Counted from the stretch's first letter, positions 53,082 through 63,508 are shown. The stretch: DNA of 64,000 bases from Rhizobiales bacterium CCH10-E5 (GCA_001556125.1 LSIG01000035.1:1-64000); one strand, 5' to 3'. Numbers and translations are program-made. Notes: generated by a model from the letters alone, not told the origin.

Positions 53082-53195
53082 CTAAGCAGAGGCTGCCATC
53101 ATGCCAAAGGACGCCAATCGACGCGCAGCTGCGCGAGCCGCCGCAGGGGTGCAGCAGCGTCGGCGTCGATCGAAAAGGGTCGTATTCGGCAGCAT
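53082..53195 (-). CDS. Putative arginine leader peptide upstream of argC
   Basis: A 37-codon frame starting at 53195 (ATG) and ending TAG at 53084-53082. It encodes seven arginines, including four in a row (DRRRRCC, residues 9-15), plus isolated Arg22 and a pair at 26-27. The RRRR codons overlap the arm GATCGACGC (53170-53163 region), which pairs perfectly over eight bases with GCGTCGAT at 53124-53117, so a ribosome paused for Arg-tRNA there would prevent that hairpin. A terminator precedes argC 48 bases on. No strong ribosome-binding site is visible, which is the main weakness. The frame stays open upstream to 53357 inside pyrG, so the start is a judgement. Confidence 0.6.
   Translation of the reverse strand: MLPNTTLFDRRRRCCTPAAARAAARRLASFGMMAASA
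53117..53170 (-). promoter_or_regulatory. Leader hairpin overlapping the arginine codons (putative attenuator stem 1)
   Basis: Perfect 8-base inverted arms, ATCGACGC (53170-53163) and GCGTCGAT (53124-53117) on the minus strand. The first arm is made of the Arg codons CGA-CGC of the leader frame. Inside, GCTGC/GCAGC and a 14-base palindrome CGCGCAGCTGCGCG allow further pairing. A second small hairpin CCGAAG-AGGC-CTTCGG follows between the leader stop and the terminator. The alternative antiterminator pairing is not resolved by eye. Confidence 0.55.
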
Positions 53196-53310
53196 GATCC
53201 GCGACGCGTGCCGCAAAGCGAATCCGTCGTCAAGCCGGATGTCCCGCAGTCTACCCACGGGAACTGTTGACCGGCGCCGCATCAGGCTGCGCCGGCCGTC
53301 ACCACCCGCC
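53196..53310 (-). promoter_or_regulatory. Region between pyrG stop and argC leader: presumed argC promoter
   Basis: A TTGACG -35-like hexamer (53233-53228 on the minus strand) lies about 33 bases before the leader ATG. No good -10 element follows at 17 bases, so the promoter is tentative. No gene is seen here. Confidence 0.3.
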
Positions 53311-54951
<1,641 letters not shown>

Positions 54952-54983
54952 CTAAAGCGACGGGCGCGATTCGCTAAGTCCAG

Positions 54984-55011
54984 GCGTGCAGCCCCGTCTT
55001 GCCCTGCACGC
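54984..55011 (-). promoter_or_regulatory. Inverted repeat in the pyrG 5' region
   Basis: Perfect 8-base arms GCGTGCAG (54984-54991) and CTGCACGC (55004-55011), 12 bases apart, 45-72 bases upstream of the pyrG start. It could be an operator or a leader hairpin. No U-run follows, so it is not a simple terminator. Confidence 0.4.
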
Positions 55012-55054
55012 TTGTCCACAGGCACGCCCGGCCGACCGGCCCGCGCACCCCACA

Positions 55055-55082
55055 CAAAAGAGAAGGGCCGGTTGCCCGGCCC
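55055..55082 (-). terminator. secG transcript terminator
   Basis: On the minus strand, GGGCCGG (55082-55076), loop GCAA, CCGGCCC (55071-55065), then TTCTCTTTTG. A seven-pair GC stem with T-rich tail located 69 bases past the secG stop and 116 bases before pyrG. Confidence 0.8.
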
Positions 55083-55150
55083 CTGCCCAGACTTTCTCGG
55101 GCGCGTCCTGATCATCAAAGCGCGAGGCGCTTTTACGGGACGTGCCGGCC

Positions 55151-55552
55151 TTACTGCTGCGGCGCTGGCGCCGCCGGGGTCGGCGGCTGCGGTGCGCCGC
55201 TCGGTGCCTGCATCTGCCGGAGCTGATCCAGAACGCCACCGGCGTTCGGGGCGCTCGGCCCAGTCGGCGTGGCGGGCGCGCTCTGGGTCGGCGCGCCATC
55301 GATGATCGAGCGCTGGACGCGGCCGCGCGTCGCCATCACCGCCAGGATGATCGAGGTCAGGAAGAAGGCCCCGGCCAGGATCGCCGTCGCCCGCGTCAGC
55401 GCATTGGCCTGGCCGCGGCCGGTCATGAAGCCGCCCGCCCCGCCACCGCCGGAGCCCATGCCGAGCCCGCCGCCCTCGGAGCGCTGCAGCAGGACCACGC
55501 CGACGAGCGCGACCACGATGATCAGGTGGATGACGATGATGACGTTCTGCAT
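55151..55552 (-). CDS. secG: Preprotein translocase subunit SecG
   Basis: A 133-aa small subunit of the SecYEG channel. Two membrane segments: NVIIVIHLIIVVALVGVVLLQ at the N-terminus, then the Gly-rich loop RSEGGGLGMGSGGGGAGGFMTGRG, then TRATAILAGAFFLTSIILAVMA. The ~55-residue C-terminal tail is Pro/Ala-rich, longer than in E. coli but usual in alphaproteobacteria. The start at 55552 puts the first membrane segment at once; the upstream frame is not membrane-like. It follows tpiA on the same strand. Confidence 0.93.
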   Translation of the reverse strand: MQNVIIVIHLIIVVALVGVVLLQRSEGGGLGMGSGGGGAGGFMTGRGQANALTRATAILAGAFFLTSIILAVMATRGRVQRSIIDGAPTQSAPATPTGPSAPNAGGVLDQLRQMQAPSGAPQPPTPAAPAPQQ

Positions 55553-55735
55553 GTTCTCGACAGACTGAGCCAGGCTCACCAAATGGGTCCGGAGCGGGCC
55601 GCCGCCAAGGGCCACCCGCACCTCATGCCGCCGCAGGCCGGAGCCGGCCAGCGGGGTCGGCGCGGCCCATAGCACGCAAGCGACGGCCACACCACCCCGG
55701 CGATCGCCGCCCGACGCGGTTTTGCTTCGCGCCGC

Positions 55736-56503
55736 TCAGGCGCAGGCGCGCGCGATCGCGAGGAAGTCCTCGGCCTTGAGGCTCGCCCCGCCGACCAGGG
55801 CGCCGTCGACATGGGCGACATTCATCAATTCGGCCGCGTTGGAGGGCTTCACCGAGCCGCCATAGAGCAGGCGCACGCCCGCAGCCGCCGCCTTGCCGAG
55901 CATGCGGCCGAGCTCGCCGCGGATCGCCTCGTGCATCTCCGCGACATCGGCCGCGGTGGGGGTGAGCCCGGTGCCGATCGCCCAGACCGGCTCATAGGCC
56001 ACCACGAGCGTCGCCGCCGTGGAGCCCTCCGGCACGGAGCCGCGCAGCTGCTTGCGGACGACCGCGACCGCCTTGCCCGCCTCGCGCTCGGCCTTGGTCT
56101 CGCCGACGCAGACGATCGGCACCAGCAGCGCTCTTTGCGCAGCCTCGGCCTTCGCCTTCACGGTCGCGTTGGTCTCGCCATGGAGCGTGCGCCGCTCGGA
56201 ATGGCCGACGATGGCGAAGGTGGCCCCGGCATCGGCGAGCATCGCGGCGGAGACTTCGCCAGTGAAGGCGCCCGCCTCCTGCATGCTGCAATCCTGGCCG
56301 CCGGTCGCGATCCGCGTGCCGACCAGAGCCGCGCTCGCCAGATAGAGCAGGCTGGCGGGTGGGCAGATCGCCAGATCGACCGCGCTCTTCAGGGCGCGAT
56401 CATAGCTCTTGGCCACTTCGGAGCCGATGGCGAGATCCGCCTTCAGCCCGTTCATCTTCCAGTTGCCGGCCACCAGGGGCCTGATGCTGCGCGTCACCTG
56501 CAT
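55736..56503 (-). CDS. tpiA: Triose-phosphate isomerase
   Basis: A 255-aa TIM barrel that interconverts dihydroxyacetone phosphate and glyceraldehyde-3-phosphate. Catalytic residues are visible: Lys in VAGNWKMNG near residue 15, His in AIVGHSERR near 100, Glu in [12 protein letters not shown] near 170, and the phosphate loop [15 protein letters not shown] near 215. ATG at 56503 follows a strong AGGAGG. Upstream in-frame codons lack homology. Divergent from ppiD. Confidence 0.96.
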   Translation of the reverse strand: MQVTRSIRPLVAGNWKMNGLKADLAIGSEVAKSYDRALKSAVDLAICPPASLLYLASAALVGTRIATGGQDCSMQEAGAFTGEVSAAMLADAGATFAIVGHSERRTLHGETNATVKAKAEAAQRALLVPIVCVGETKAEREAGKAVAVVRKQLRGSVPEGSTAATLVVAYEPVWAIGTGLTPTAADVAEMHEAIRGELGRMLGKAAAAGVRLLYGGSVKPSNAAELMNVAHVDGALVGGASLKAEDFLAIARACA

Positions 56504-56694
56504 CCTCCTGTTCGTTGGCCCGGCTCTAGCAACCGCGGGCGCGCCCCGCAATCGCGCGGCGCGCCGTCGTGCAGCCACGACACGAATCCGCGCGGGCGAT
56601 TGCGGCAACGCCTCGCGGTTCCTATAAGCGGCACCGACGAAAACCGGCAGGGACGTTCCACGCGCCCCGCCAGGCCAGGGAAAGACCGACTTCC

Positions 56695-58608
56695 ATGATG
56701 ATGACGGGCATCCGCAAGGCGGGCCAGAGCTTCCTCGGCAAGCTCGTGATCTTCGTCCTGTTCGGCTTCCTGATCTTCTCCTTCGCGATCTGGGGCATCG
56801 GCGACATTTTCCAGGGCTATGGTCGCAACTCCGTGGCCCGCGTCGGCAAGGCCGAGATCGGGCTGGAGCAGGTCCGCACGGCCTTCCAGAACGATGTCCA
56901 GCAGCTGACCCGCCAGCAGCGCCGCCAGATCACCCCCGAGATGGCCCGCGCGCTCGGCCTCGACCGGCAGGTCCTGTCTCGCCTCATGACGGAATCGGTG
57001 CTCGACCAGACGGCACGCTCCATGCGCCTCGCCGTGTCCGACGAAACCATCCGCAACCTGATCTTCGAGGACCCCGCCTTCCGCGACGCCTCCGGCAATT
57101 TCTCCGCCGCCCGCTTCAACGAGCTGCTGCGCGCCAACGGCTTCACCGAACAGGCCTATGTTCGCGAGCAGCGCGCCACGATCCTGCGCCAGCAGATCGG
57201 CGAGATGGTCGTCGGCGCGGTCACCTCCCCCGTCGCGCTTCAAGAACTCGGCCACCGCCTGCGCAACGAGCGCCGCGATATCACGCTCGTCCGCCTCGCC
57301 CCCGCCTTCGCCGGCGAGATCCCGACCCCGACCGAGGCGCAGCTCAAGACCTTCTATGATGAGCGCAAGGGCGCCTTCCGCGCGCCGGAGCGGCGCACCG
57401 CCGATCTGCTCGCGCTCACCGCCGAGAGCCTGGCCGATGCCGGAACCGTCAGCGAGGCGGATGCCCGTGCGCGCTACGAAGAGGTCAAGGTTCAGCGCTT
57501 CACCACGCCCGAGACGCGGACCATTCAGCAGATCGCGTTCCCGACTGCCGAAGAGGCCCAGGCCGCCCGCGCGCGCATCGAGGCCGGCGAAACCTTCGAT
57601 GCCGTCGCGGCCGCCCGCAACGTCGCCGCCGCCGATCTGACGCTGGGCACCTTTACGCGGACCCAGGTCTTCGACCCGGCCGTCCGCGAGGCCGCCTTTG
57701 CGCTGGCGGAGGGCACAGTCAGCGCCCCGGTCACCAGCGCCTTCGGCCCCGTCCTGCTGCGGGTCACCGCGATCGTGCCGGAAGCAGTGCGTCCCTTCGA
57801 CGAGGTTGCCGCCGAAATGCGCAGCGACGTCGCGACCCGCCGCGCCGCGAGCCGCATCACCGAGATCCATGACCGCATCGAGGATCAGCGCGCCGCCGCC
57901 AAGCCGCTGGCCGAGATCGCCAAGGAGTTCAACCTGCCGCTGCGCAGCGTCGGACCGATCGATGCGAGCCTGCGCCGGGCCGATGGTGGCACCGAACCGG
58001 CCCTGCCCGGCGGCGACGCGACCATCCAGGGGATCTTCCGCTCGGAGCCCGGCGTCGACAACGAGGCGATCCGGCTGCCGCGCGATGCCGGCTATGTCTG
58101 GTACGACGTCAAGAAGATCGATCCCTCGCGCGAACAGGGCTTCGACGAGGTCAAGGCGCAGGTCGAGGCGCAGTGGCGTGCGGACGAGGTCGCGACCCGC
58201 CTCGCCGCCAAGGCGCGCGAACTCGTCGAACGGCTCGACAAGGGCGAGGCCTTCGATGCGGTCGCGGCTTCGGCCGGCCTCACCATCGAGCAGGCGGCCG
58301 GCCTCAGCCGCCAGGATCAGCGCCCCGACCTGCCGGCCAATGTGATCAACCTGATCTTCGGGACACCGGCCGGCAAGAGTGCCTCCGCCGCCATCGCCGA
58401 TGGCGGGCGCATCCTGTTCAAGGTCGATGCCGCCACGGTGCCGAGCTATGCCCGCACGACGCAGGAGGCGGAAAACTTCGCCCGCACCCTGGCGGCCAGC
58501 GTCAGCGAGGACATCCTCACGCAGTATGTCGCGCAGCGGCAGACGGAGCTGGGCGTCTCGATCAACGAGGCCGCCTTCCGCAATGCCACGGGCGGGAACC
58601 AGAACTGA
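56695..58608 (+). CDS. ppiD: PpiD-like periplasmic peptidyl-prolyl isomerase / chaperone (SurA N-terminal domain)
   Basis: A 637-aa inner-membrane-anchored folding factor. One transmembrane anchor is near residues 15-37 ([25 protein letters not shown]), the PpiD hallmark; the rest is periplasmic. The SurA-like N-terminal helical domain spans about 40-170 ([27 protein letters not shown]). A parvulin-type PPIase domain is around residues 250-370 ([27 protein letters not shown]...[18 protein letters not shown]), degenerate as in most PpiD. ATG 56695 has AGGGAAAG upstream. trpE begins two bases after its stop, so they are co-transcribed. Confidence 0.9.
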   Translation: MMMTGIRKAGQSFLGKLVIFVLFGFLIFSFAIWGIGDIFQGYGRNSVARVGKAEIGLEQVRTAFQNDVQQLTRQQRRQITPEMARALGLDRQVLSRLMTESVLDQTARSMRLAVSDETIRNLIFEDPAFRDASGNFSAARFNELLRANGFTEQAYVREQRATILRQQIGEMVVGAVTSPVALQELGHRLRNERRDITLVRLAPAFAGEIPTPTEAQLKTFYDERKGAFRAPERRTADLLALTAESLADAGTVSEADARARYEEVKVQRFTTPETRTIQQIAFPTAEEAQAARARIEAGETFDAVAAARNVAAADLTLGTFTRTQVFDPAVREAAFALAEGTVSAPVTSAFGPVLLRVTAIVPEAVRPFDEVAAEMRSDVATRRAASRITEIHDRIEDQRAAAKPLAEIAKEFNLPLRSVGPIDASLRRADGGTEPALPGGDATIQGIFRSEPGVDNEAIRLPRDAGYVWYDVKKIDPSREQGFDEVKAQVEAQWRADEVATRLAAKARELVERLDKGEAFDAVAASAGLTIEQAAGLSRQDQRPDLPANVINLIFGTPAGKSASAAIADGGRILFKVDAATVPSYARTTQEAENFARTLAASVSEDILTQYVAQRQTELGVSINEAAFRNATGGNQN

Positions 58609-58610
58609 CC

Positions 58611-60140
58611 ATGGCGGAGGCGCAGGATCAGGAGGCCTTCGCCGCCGCCTATGAAGCCGGCACCCCGCAATTGCTGCGGCAGGTGCTGGTCGGCGATTGC
58701 GAGACCCCCGTCGCCGCCTTCCTGAAGCTGCGCCACGCCACGACCGGGCCGGCCTTTCTGCTCGAATCGGTCGAGGGCGGCGCGGTGCGGGGGCGCTACT
58801 CAATGATCTGCCTCGAGCCCGATCTGATCTGGCGCTGCCATCGCGGCGAGGCGTGGCTCTGCCGCCCGGCGCTCGGAGAGGCCTTCCTCCCCGACCCGCG
58901 CCCCGCTTTCGAGAGCCTGCGCGCGCTGCTGGAGGAGAGCGCCATTCCCGACGCCGACGCGCCGGGGAGCGGCGAACTGCCGCCGATGGCGGCGGGCGTC
59001 TTCGGCTATCTCGGCTACGACATGGTGCGCCTGATGGAGCGCCTGCCGGAGCCGAAGGAAACCGGAACCGGCGTCCCGGACGCGATCCTGACCCGGCCCA
59101 CCCTGATGGTCGTGTTCGATTCGGTGCGCGACGAGATCCATGTCGTGACGCCGGTACGCCACCAGCCCGGCGTTCCGGCCCGCGCCGCGCATGAGCGGGC
59201 GCTGGAGCGGCTCGATGCGGTGGTGCGCGCGCTCGAAGGCCCGCTGCCGCCGGACGCCGCGACCGACATCGCCGCCCTGCCCGAGCCGGCCATCATGTCC
59301 AACACCAGCGAGGAGCGCTTCCACGAGATGGTGGCGGCCGCGCAGGACTATATCCGCGCCGGCGACATCTTCCAGGTCGTGCTGTCGCAGCGCTTCGAGG
59401 CCCCGTTCCAGCTGCCGCCTTTCGCGCTCTACCGGGCGCTGCGGCGCGTCAATCCGGCGCCTTTCCTCTGCTATCTCGACTTCACCGATTTCCAGATTGT
59501 CTGCTCGAGCCCCGAGATCCTCGTTCGACTGCGCGACGACACGGTGACGATCCGCCCGATCGCCGGCACGCGCCGCCGCGGCGCCACGCCGGCCGAGGAC
59601 GAGGCCCTGGCTCAGGAGTTGCTGGCCGATCCCAAGGAGCGCGCCGAGCATCTGATGCTGCTCGATCTCGGCCGCAACGATGTTGGCCGAGTCGCACAGA
59701 TCGGCTCGGTCAAGGTCACCGATTCCTTCTTCATCGAGCGCTACAGCCAGGTCATGCACATCGTCTCCAATGTCGAGGGGACGATCGATCCGCGCCACGA
59801 TGCGCTCGCGGCGCTGTCAGCGGGCTTTCCGGCCGGCACCGTCTCCGGCGCGCCGAAGGTGCGGGCCATGGAAATCATCGACGAGCTCGAACACGACGCG
59901 CGCGGCGCCTATGGCGGCTGCATCGGCTATTTCGGCGCCAATGGTGAGATGGACACCTGCATCGTGCTGCGCACGGCGGTCGTCAAGGACGGACGCATGC
60001 ATGTCCAGGCCGGCGCGGGCATCGTCTACGATTCGAACCCCGCCTCCGAGCAGGCGGAATGCGTAAATAAGGCCAAGGCCCTGTTCCGTGCCGCCGAGGA
60101 GGCGATCCGCTTCGCCGCGCGAGCCGGACGAGGGCAGTAG
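58611..60140 (+). CDS. trpE: Anthranilate synthase component I
   Basis: A 509-aa chorismate-using enzyme, first committed step of tryptophan synthesis. The N-terminal feedback region has FLLESVEGGAVRGRYSMICLEPDLIWR (LLES and RYS, the tryptophan-binding motif). The chorismate-binding half holds DIFQVVLSQRFEAPF, CSSPEILVR, IRPIAGTRRRG, LDLGRNDVGRVA, HIVSNVEGTI, GTVSGAPKVRAMEII and GAYGGCIGYFG. It lacks a fused glutaminase domain, so it needs a TrpG encoded elsewhere. It is in the ppiD operon with no room for a trp leader peptide, and no trpG, trpD or trpC follows. Confidence 0.96.
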   Translation: MAEAQDQEAFAAAYEAGTPQLLRQVLVGDCETPVAAFLKLRHATTGPAFLLESVEGGAVRGRYSMICLEPDLIWRCHRGEAWLCRPALGEAFLPDPRPAFESLRALLEESAIPDADAPGSGELPPMAAGVFGYLGYDMVRLMERLPEPKETGTGVPDAILTRPTLMVVFDSVRDEIHVVTPVRHQPGVPARAAHERALERLDAVVRALEGPLPPDAATDIAALPEPAIMSNTSEERFHEMVAAAQDYIRAGDIFQVVLSQRFEAPFQLPPFALYRALRRVNPAPFLCYLDFTDFQIVCSSPEILVRLRDDTVTIRPIAGTRRRGATPAEDEALAQELLADPKERAEHLMLLDLGRNDVGRVAQIGSVKVTDSFFIERYSQVMHIVSNVEGTIDPRHDALAALSAGFPAGTVSGAPKVRAMEIIDELEHDARGAYGGCIGYFGANGEMDTCIVLRTAVVKDGRMHVQAGAGIVYDSNPASEQAECVNKAKALFRAAEEAIRFAARAGRGQ

Positions 60141-60177
60141 CCCGCGCCCGCGCTGAGCCGCCGCGCCGCCTTGCGCG

Positions 60178-60768
60178 TCAGTGCGCCTTGCTCGCAGCTG
60201 CAGCGGTCACCGTCATCCGGTCGACCCAGGCGATGCCGATCGCCGAGAGGATGAAGATCGTGTGGATCACGGTCTGCAGGATGATGCCGGTCTCGGTGTA
60301 GTCGGTGGTGCGGTTGGCGCTGCCGATGTTGCCGGCCTCGATGAAGGTCCGCAGCAGATGGATCGACGAGATGCCGATGATCGCCATGGCGAGCTTGATC
60401 TTCAGCACGCTGGCGTTGACGTGGCTCAGCCATTCGGGCTGGTCGGGATGCCCCTGGAGGTTCAGCCGCGAGACGAAGGTCTCGTATCCGCCGACGATGA
60501 CCATCACCAGCAGGTTCGAGATCATCACCACGTCGATCAGGCCCAGCACGACCAGCATGATCTGCTGCTCGCTGAAATCCGTCGCGTGCTGTACGAGATG
60601 CACCAGTTCCTTGAGAAACTTGAAGACATAGACGCACTGCGCCACGATCAGCCCGAGATAGAGCGGCAGCTGCAGCCAGCGCGAACCGAAGATGATCTTC
60701 GACATGAGGCTGAGCTGCGAGGTCGGCAGCGCCGGCTTCTGATGAGGGCTTTCGCCAGCTTGAGACAT
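60178..60768 (-). CDS. YqhA family membrane protein (TIGR00645, UPF0114)
   Basis: A 196-aa inner-membrane protein with four hydrophobic segments. FGSRWLQLPLYLGLIVAQCVYVFKFLKEL, LVVLGLIDVVMISNLLVMVIVGGYETFVSRL and LKIKLAMAIIGISSIHLLRTFI carry the YqhA signature. Function is not established. The start at 60768 gives family length; the frame is open upstream with basic residues. Convergent with trpE. Confidence 0.87.
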   Translation of the reverse strand: MSQAGESPHQKPALPTSQLSLMSKIIFGSRWLQLPLYLGLIVAQCVYVFKFLKELVHLVQHATDFSEQQIMLVVLGLIDVVMISNLLVMVIVGGYETFVSRLNLQGHPDQPEWLSHVNASVLKIKLAMAIIGISSIHLLRTFIEAGNIGSANRTTDYTETGIILQTVIHTIFILSAIGIAWVDRMTVTAAAASKAH

Positions 60769-61011
60769 GATCGGCCTCGTATCCTTGCAACGGATGATGC
60801 AGTGCAAAATCAGCCGCTGCGATATGGAATGCAATTCGAACGCGCGCAAGCGCTTCCGCCGCGTCACGCTCGTCGCTCTACACGGGCAAGGGCGACGAAA
60901 TTTTGACGCGATCCGCTGTCATCCTTTCGCGATGAGAGCGTCGCCGCTACGCTCGCCAATCAATCGGAGGACGCGCAAGCTTCCTCTCGCTCCAGAAGAG
61001 AGGATCTGTCG
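60769..61011. other. Divergent intergenic region upstream of yqhA-like and BA14K genes
   Basis: About 240 bases without a gene. An AGAAGAGAGGA ribosome-binding region lies just before 61012. No further element recognised. Confidence 0.4.
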
Positions 61012-61503
61012 ATGATCAAGACCTTCACCCTCGCCGCCGCGCTGGTCGGCACCGCCCTGATCGCCGCCCCGGCTTCCGCCGCGCCTATGACGGCGACGGC
61101 GGCACCTGCGCTCGCCACCGCCCGTGCGGCTGGCGATCTCGTCGAGACGGTTCAGTATCGTCGCTATGGCTATTATGGGCCGCGCTACGGCTATCGCGGG
61201 GGCTATTACCGGGGCGGCCGCGGAGCGGCGGTCGGCGCCGGCATCGCTGCCGGTGTGATCGGCGGTGCGCTCGCCGCCGGCGCCCTCGCCGGCCCGCGCT
61301 ATGTCGAGCCTGCCCCGGTCTATGTCGCGCCCGCGCCGGTCTATGCCGCCCCGGCGCCGGTCTACGGGGCTCCCGTGCGCGCCTATGGCTACAGCGAGGC
61401 CGACGTCGATGCGGTGGCCTATTGCTCGCGCCGCTTCAAGTCCTACGATCCCGAGACCGGCACCTATATCGCCAAGGGCGGCGTCGTGCGCGCCTGCCCC
61501 TGA
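61012..61503 (+). CDS. BA14K family secreted protein
   Basis: A 163-aa periplasmic or surface protein. A signal peptide (residues 1-23) ends APASAAP. The middle is Tyr/Gly/Arg-rich (YRRYGYYGPRYGYRGGYYRGG), then a Gly/Ala hydrophobic stretch (AAVGAGIAAGVIGGALAAGALAG), then a tandem PAPVY[V/A/G]AP repeat of about eight residues. It ends in the BA14K signature VAYCSRRFKSYDPETGTYIAKGGVVRACP. BA14K is a Brucella immunoreactive protein with lectin-like activity; the family is frequent in Rhizobiales and its role outside pathogens is unknown. A strong terminator follows. Confidence 0.88.
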   Translation: MIKTFTLAAALVGTALIAAPASAAPMTATAAPALATARAAGDLVETVQYRRYGYYGPRYGYRGGYYRGGRGAAVGAGIAAGVIGGALAAGALAGPRYVEPAPVYVAPAPVYAAPAPVYGAPVRAYGYSEADVDAVAYCSRRFKSYDPETGTYIAKGGVVRACP

Positions 61504-61530
61504 CCGATTGCGACCGTCCGGTCGTCTACA

Positions 61531-61560
61531 CCTCCCCGCAGCGATGCGGGGAGGTTTTTT
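61531..61560 (+). terminator. Intrinsic terminator after the BA14K gene
   Basis: A perfect 10-bp stem CCTCCCCGCA / TGCGGGGAGG (61531-61540 / 61545-61554), GCGA loop, then six T (61555-61560). It lies 27 bases after the BA14K stop and separates that gene from lrgA. Confidence 0.92.
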
Positions 61561-61610
61561 GTTGATGGAACGAAGGCGCGATAGGCTGGACCCCTCCCGG
61601 AGCATTCCGC

Positions 61611-61982
61611 ATGATCGTCGCTCTCACCCTGCTGCTCACCTGCCAGCTCGTCGGCGAAGCGCTGGCGCGACTTCTCGCGCTGCCGGTGCCGGGGCCGGTC
61701 ATCGGTCTCGTGTTGCTCTTTCTCGGCCTGCGCTGGCGGCCCTCGGCAGCTCTGGATGGCGCGCCATTGGCGACGGTGGCGGGCGTGCTGCTCGCTCATC
61801 TCTCCCTGCTGTTCGTTCCGGCCGGAACCGGGATCGTCCGCCACGCCGGCGCGCTGCTCGCCTATGGTCCAGGCCTGCTGACCGCACTCGTCCTCTCGAC
61901 CGCGCTGACGCTGGCCGTCACCGCCTTCGTCTTCGTCAAGGTCGCCGCGCTGGTTGGCAGTCGACCGGACCCCACCCCGTGA
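61611..61982 (+). CDS. lrgA: CidA/LrgA family protein
   Basis: A 123-aa inner-membrane holin-like protein with about four hydrophobic segments. LTLLLTCQLVGEALARLLALPVPGPVIGLVLLFLGL holds the family motif (LPVPGPVIGLxLL), and LAHLSLLFVPAGTGIVRHAG the second (LLFVPAGVGV). CidA/LrgA proteins with their LrgB partner influence autolysis or act in export of metabolites such as pyruvate or glycolate. Its stop overlaps the GTG of lrgB by four bases. Confidence 0.9.
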   Translation: MIVALTLLLTCQLVGEALARLLALPVPGPVIGLVLLFLGLRWRPSAALDGAPLATVAGVLLAHLSLLFVPAGTGIVRHAGALLAYGPGLLTALVLSTALTLAVTAFVFVKVAALVGSRPDPTP

Positions 61983-62707
61983 CGGCGCCGGATCTGACGC
62001 GCGTCGAGACGCTCTGGGTCTATCTCGCCGCCGACCCGCTTCTCTGGCTGACGGTGACGCTGGCGGCCTATGTCGTCGCAGAGCGGATCTCCGCCCGTTT
62101 CGGGCGCCACCCGCTCGCCAACCCCGTGCTGATCGCCGTCGCCCTTCTCGCCGCGATCCTGACGGCGACGCGCACGCCCTTCGAAACCTATTTCCAGGGC
62201 GCGCAATTCGTCCATTTTCTGCTCGGCCCGGCCACTGTCGCGCTCGCTCTCCCCCTGCACCGTCACTGGCCACTGGTGCGCAAGGCTGTGCTGCCGATTC
62301 TGGCCGCGCTCCTCGCCGGCGCCCTGACCGCTGTGGTCAGCGCCGTTGGCGTCGCCGCCGCCTTCGGGATCCCGCAGCCGATGCTGGCCGCCCTCGCGCC
62401 GAAGTCGGTCACGGCGGCGATCGCCATGGGCATTTCCCGAGAGATCGGCGGCGAGCCCTCGCTGACGGCGACGCTGGTGATTGCGACCGGCATCCTCGGC
62501 GCCGTGATGGTGACGCCGCTGATGGTCGCCCTCCGCTGCACCGACTGGCGCGCACGCGGTTTCGCAGCGGGGCTTGCGGCGCATGGCATCGGCACGGCAC
62601 GCGCCTTCCAGGTCAATCCTGTGGCCGGCGCTTTCGCCGCCATCGCGATGGGGCTGAACGGGCTTGTCACGGCGGCGCTCGTGCCGCTTATCCTGCGTCT
62701 CTTCTGA
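61979..62707 (+). CDS. lrgB: LrgB family protein
   Basis: A 242-aa membrane partner of LrgA. It starts with GTG at 61979, overlapping the lrgA stop (GTGA). ARFGRHPLANPVLIAVALLAAIL, YFQGAQFVHFLLGPATVALALPLHRH, and LAPKSVTAAIAMGISREIGGEPSLTATLVIATGILGAV are diagnostic (the LxPKSVTxPIAMxxSxxxGGxPSLTA motif). About seven or eight hydrophobic segments. The pair is likely co-transcribed with no dedicated LytTR-type regulator in sight. Confidence 0.92.
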   Translation: MTAPDLTRVETLWVYLAADPLLWLTVTLAAYVVAERISARFGRHPLANPVLIAVALLAAILTATRTPFETYFQGAQFVHFLLGPATVALALPLHRHWPLVRKAVLPILAALLAGALTAVVSAVGVAAAFGIPQPMLAALAPKSVTAAIAMGISREIGGEPSLTATLVIATGILGAVMVTPLMVALRCTDWRARGFAAGLAAHGIGTARAFQVNPVAGAFAAIAMGLNGLVTAALVPLILRLF

Positions 62708-62722
62708 TCCGGAGCCTTTCCT

Positions 62723-63508
62723 TTGCGCATCGCCACCTGGAACGTGAACTCGGTCCGCCAGCGGCTCGGCCACCTGCTGGATTTCCTGAAGGAGGCGCAG
62801 CCCGATGCGCTCTGCCTACAGGAGATCAAATGCGTCGATGCCGATTTCCCGCGTCGCGAGATCGAGGAGGCCGGGTGGCAGGTCGAGACCCACGGCCAGA
62901 AGACCTTCAACGGCGTCGCGATCCTGTCGCGGGCGAAGCTCGAGGACGTCCGCCGCGGGCTGCCGGGCGACGATTCCGACGAGCAGGCGCGCTATCTGGA
63001 GGGCGTGCTGCCGCTCGGTAATGGCGTCGTCCGGCTGGCCTCGATCTATCTGCCGAACGGCAACCCGCCGAACACCGAGAAGTATCCTTACAAGCTCGGC
63101 TGGATGAAGCGGCTGGCCGCCCATACGCGGATGCTGCTCGCCCATGAGGAGCCGCTGGTGCTGGCCGGCGACTACAATGTGATCCCCGAGCCGCGTGACG
63201 CGCGCGACCCCGCCGCCTGGGTCTCGGACGCACTCTTCTTGCCGCAGACCCGCTCGGCCTTTCGCGACCTGATCAATCTCGGGCTCACCGAGGCCCTGCG
63301 CGCCACCACCGACGACGCCGGACTGTACACATTCTGGGACTATCAGGCCGGCGCCTGGCAGCGGAACAACGGCATCCGCATCGACCATCTTTTGCTCTCG
63401 CCGCAGGCGGCCGACAGGCTGGATGGAGTCCAAATCGCCAAACATGTCCGCGGTTGGGACAAGCCTTCGGACCATGTGCCCGTGATGGTGGAGCTGCGTG
63501 CGGCGTGA
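62723..63508 (+). CDS. xth: Exodeoxyribonuclease III
   Basis: A 261-aa AP endonuclease / 3'-5' exonuclease of base-excision repair. Motifs in order are IATWNVNSVRQRL, LCLQEIKCVD (catalytic Glu), YLPNG, LAGDYNVIPEPRD (Asp-Asn), NNGIRIDHLLLSP and SDHVPVMVEL (catalytic Asp-His). It starts with TTG at 62723, the only codon that gives the normal N-terminus; a GGAG lies nine bases upstream. It follows lrgB by 15 bases. Confidence 0.95.
   Translation: MRIATWNVNSVRQRLGHLLDFLKEAQPDALCLQEIKCVDADFPRREIEEAGWQVETHGQKTFNGVAILSRAKLEDVRRGLPGDDSDEQARYLEGVLPLGNGVVRLASIYLPNGNPPNTEKYPYKLGWMKRLAAHTRMLLAHEEPLVLAGDYNVIPEPRDARDPAAWVSDALFLPQTRSAFRDLINLGLTEALRATTDDAGLYTFWDYQAGAWQRNNGIRIDHLLLSPQAADRLDGVQIAKHVRGWDKPSDHVPVMVELRAA

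Noticed and set aside
58580..58611. Trp leader peptide or attenuator before trpE
   Set aside because: Only two bases separate the ppiD stop from the trpE start, and there is no Trp-rich frame or terminator hairpin.
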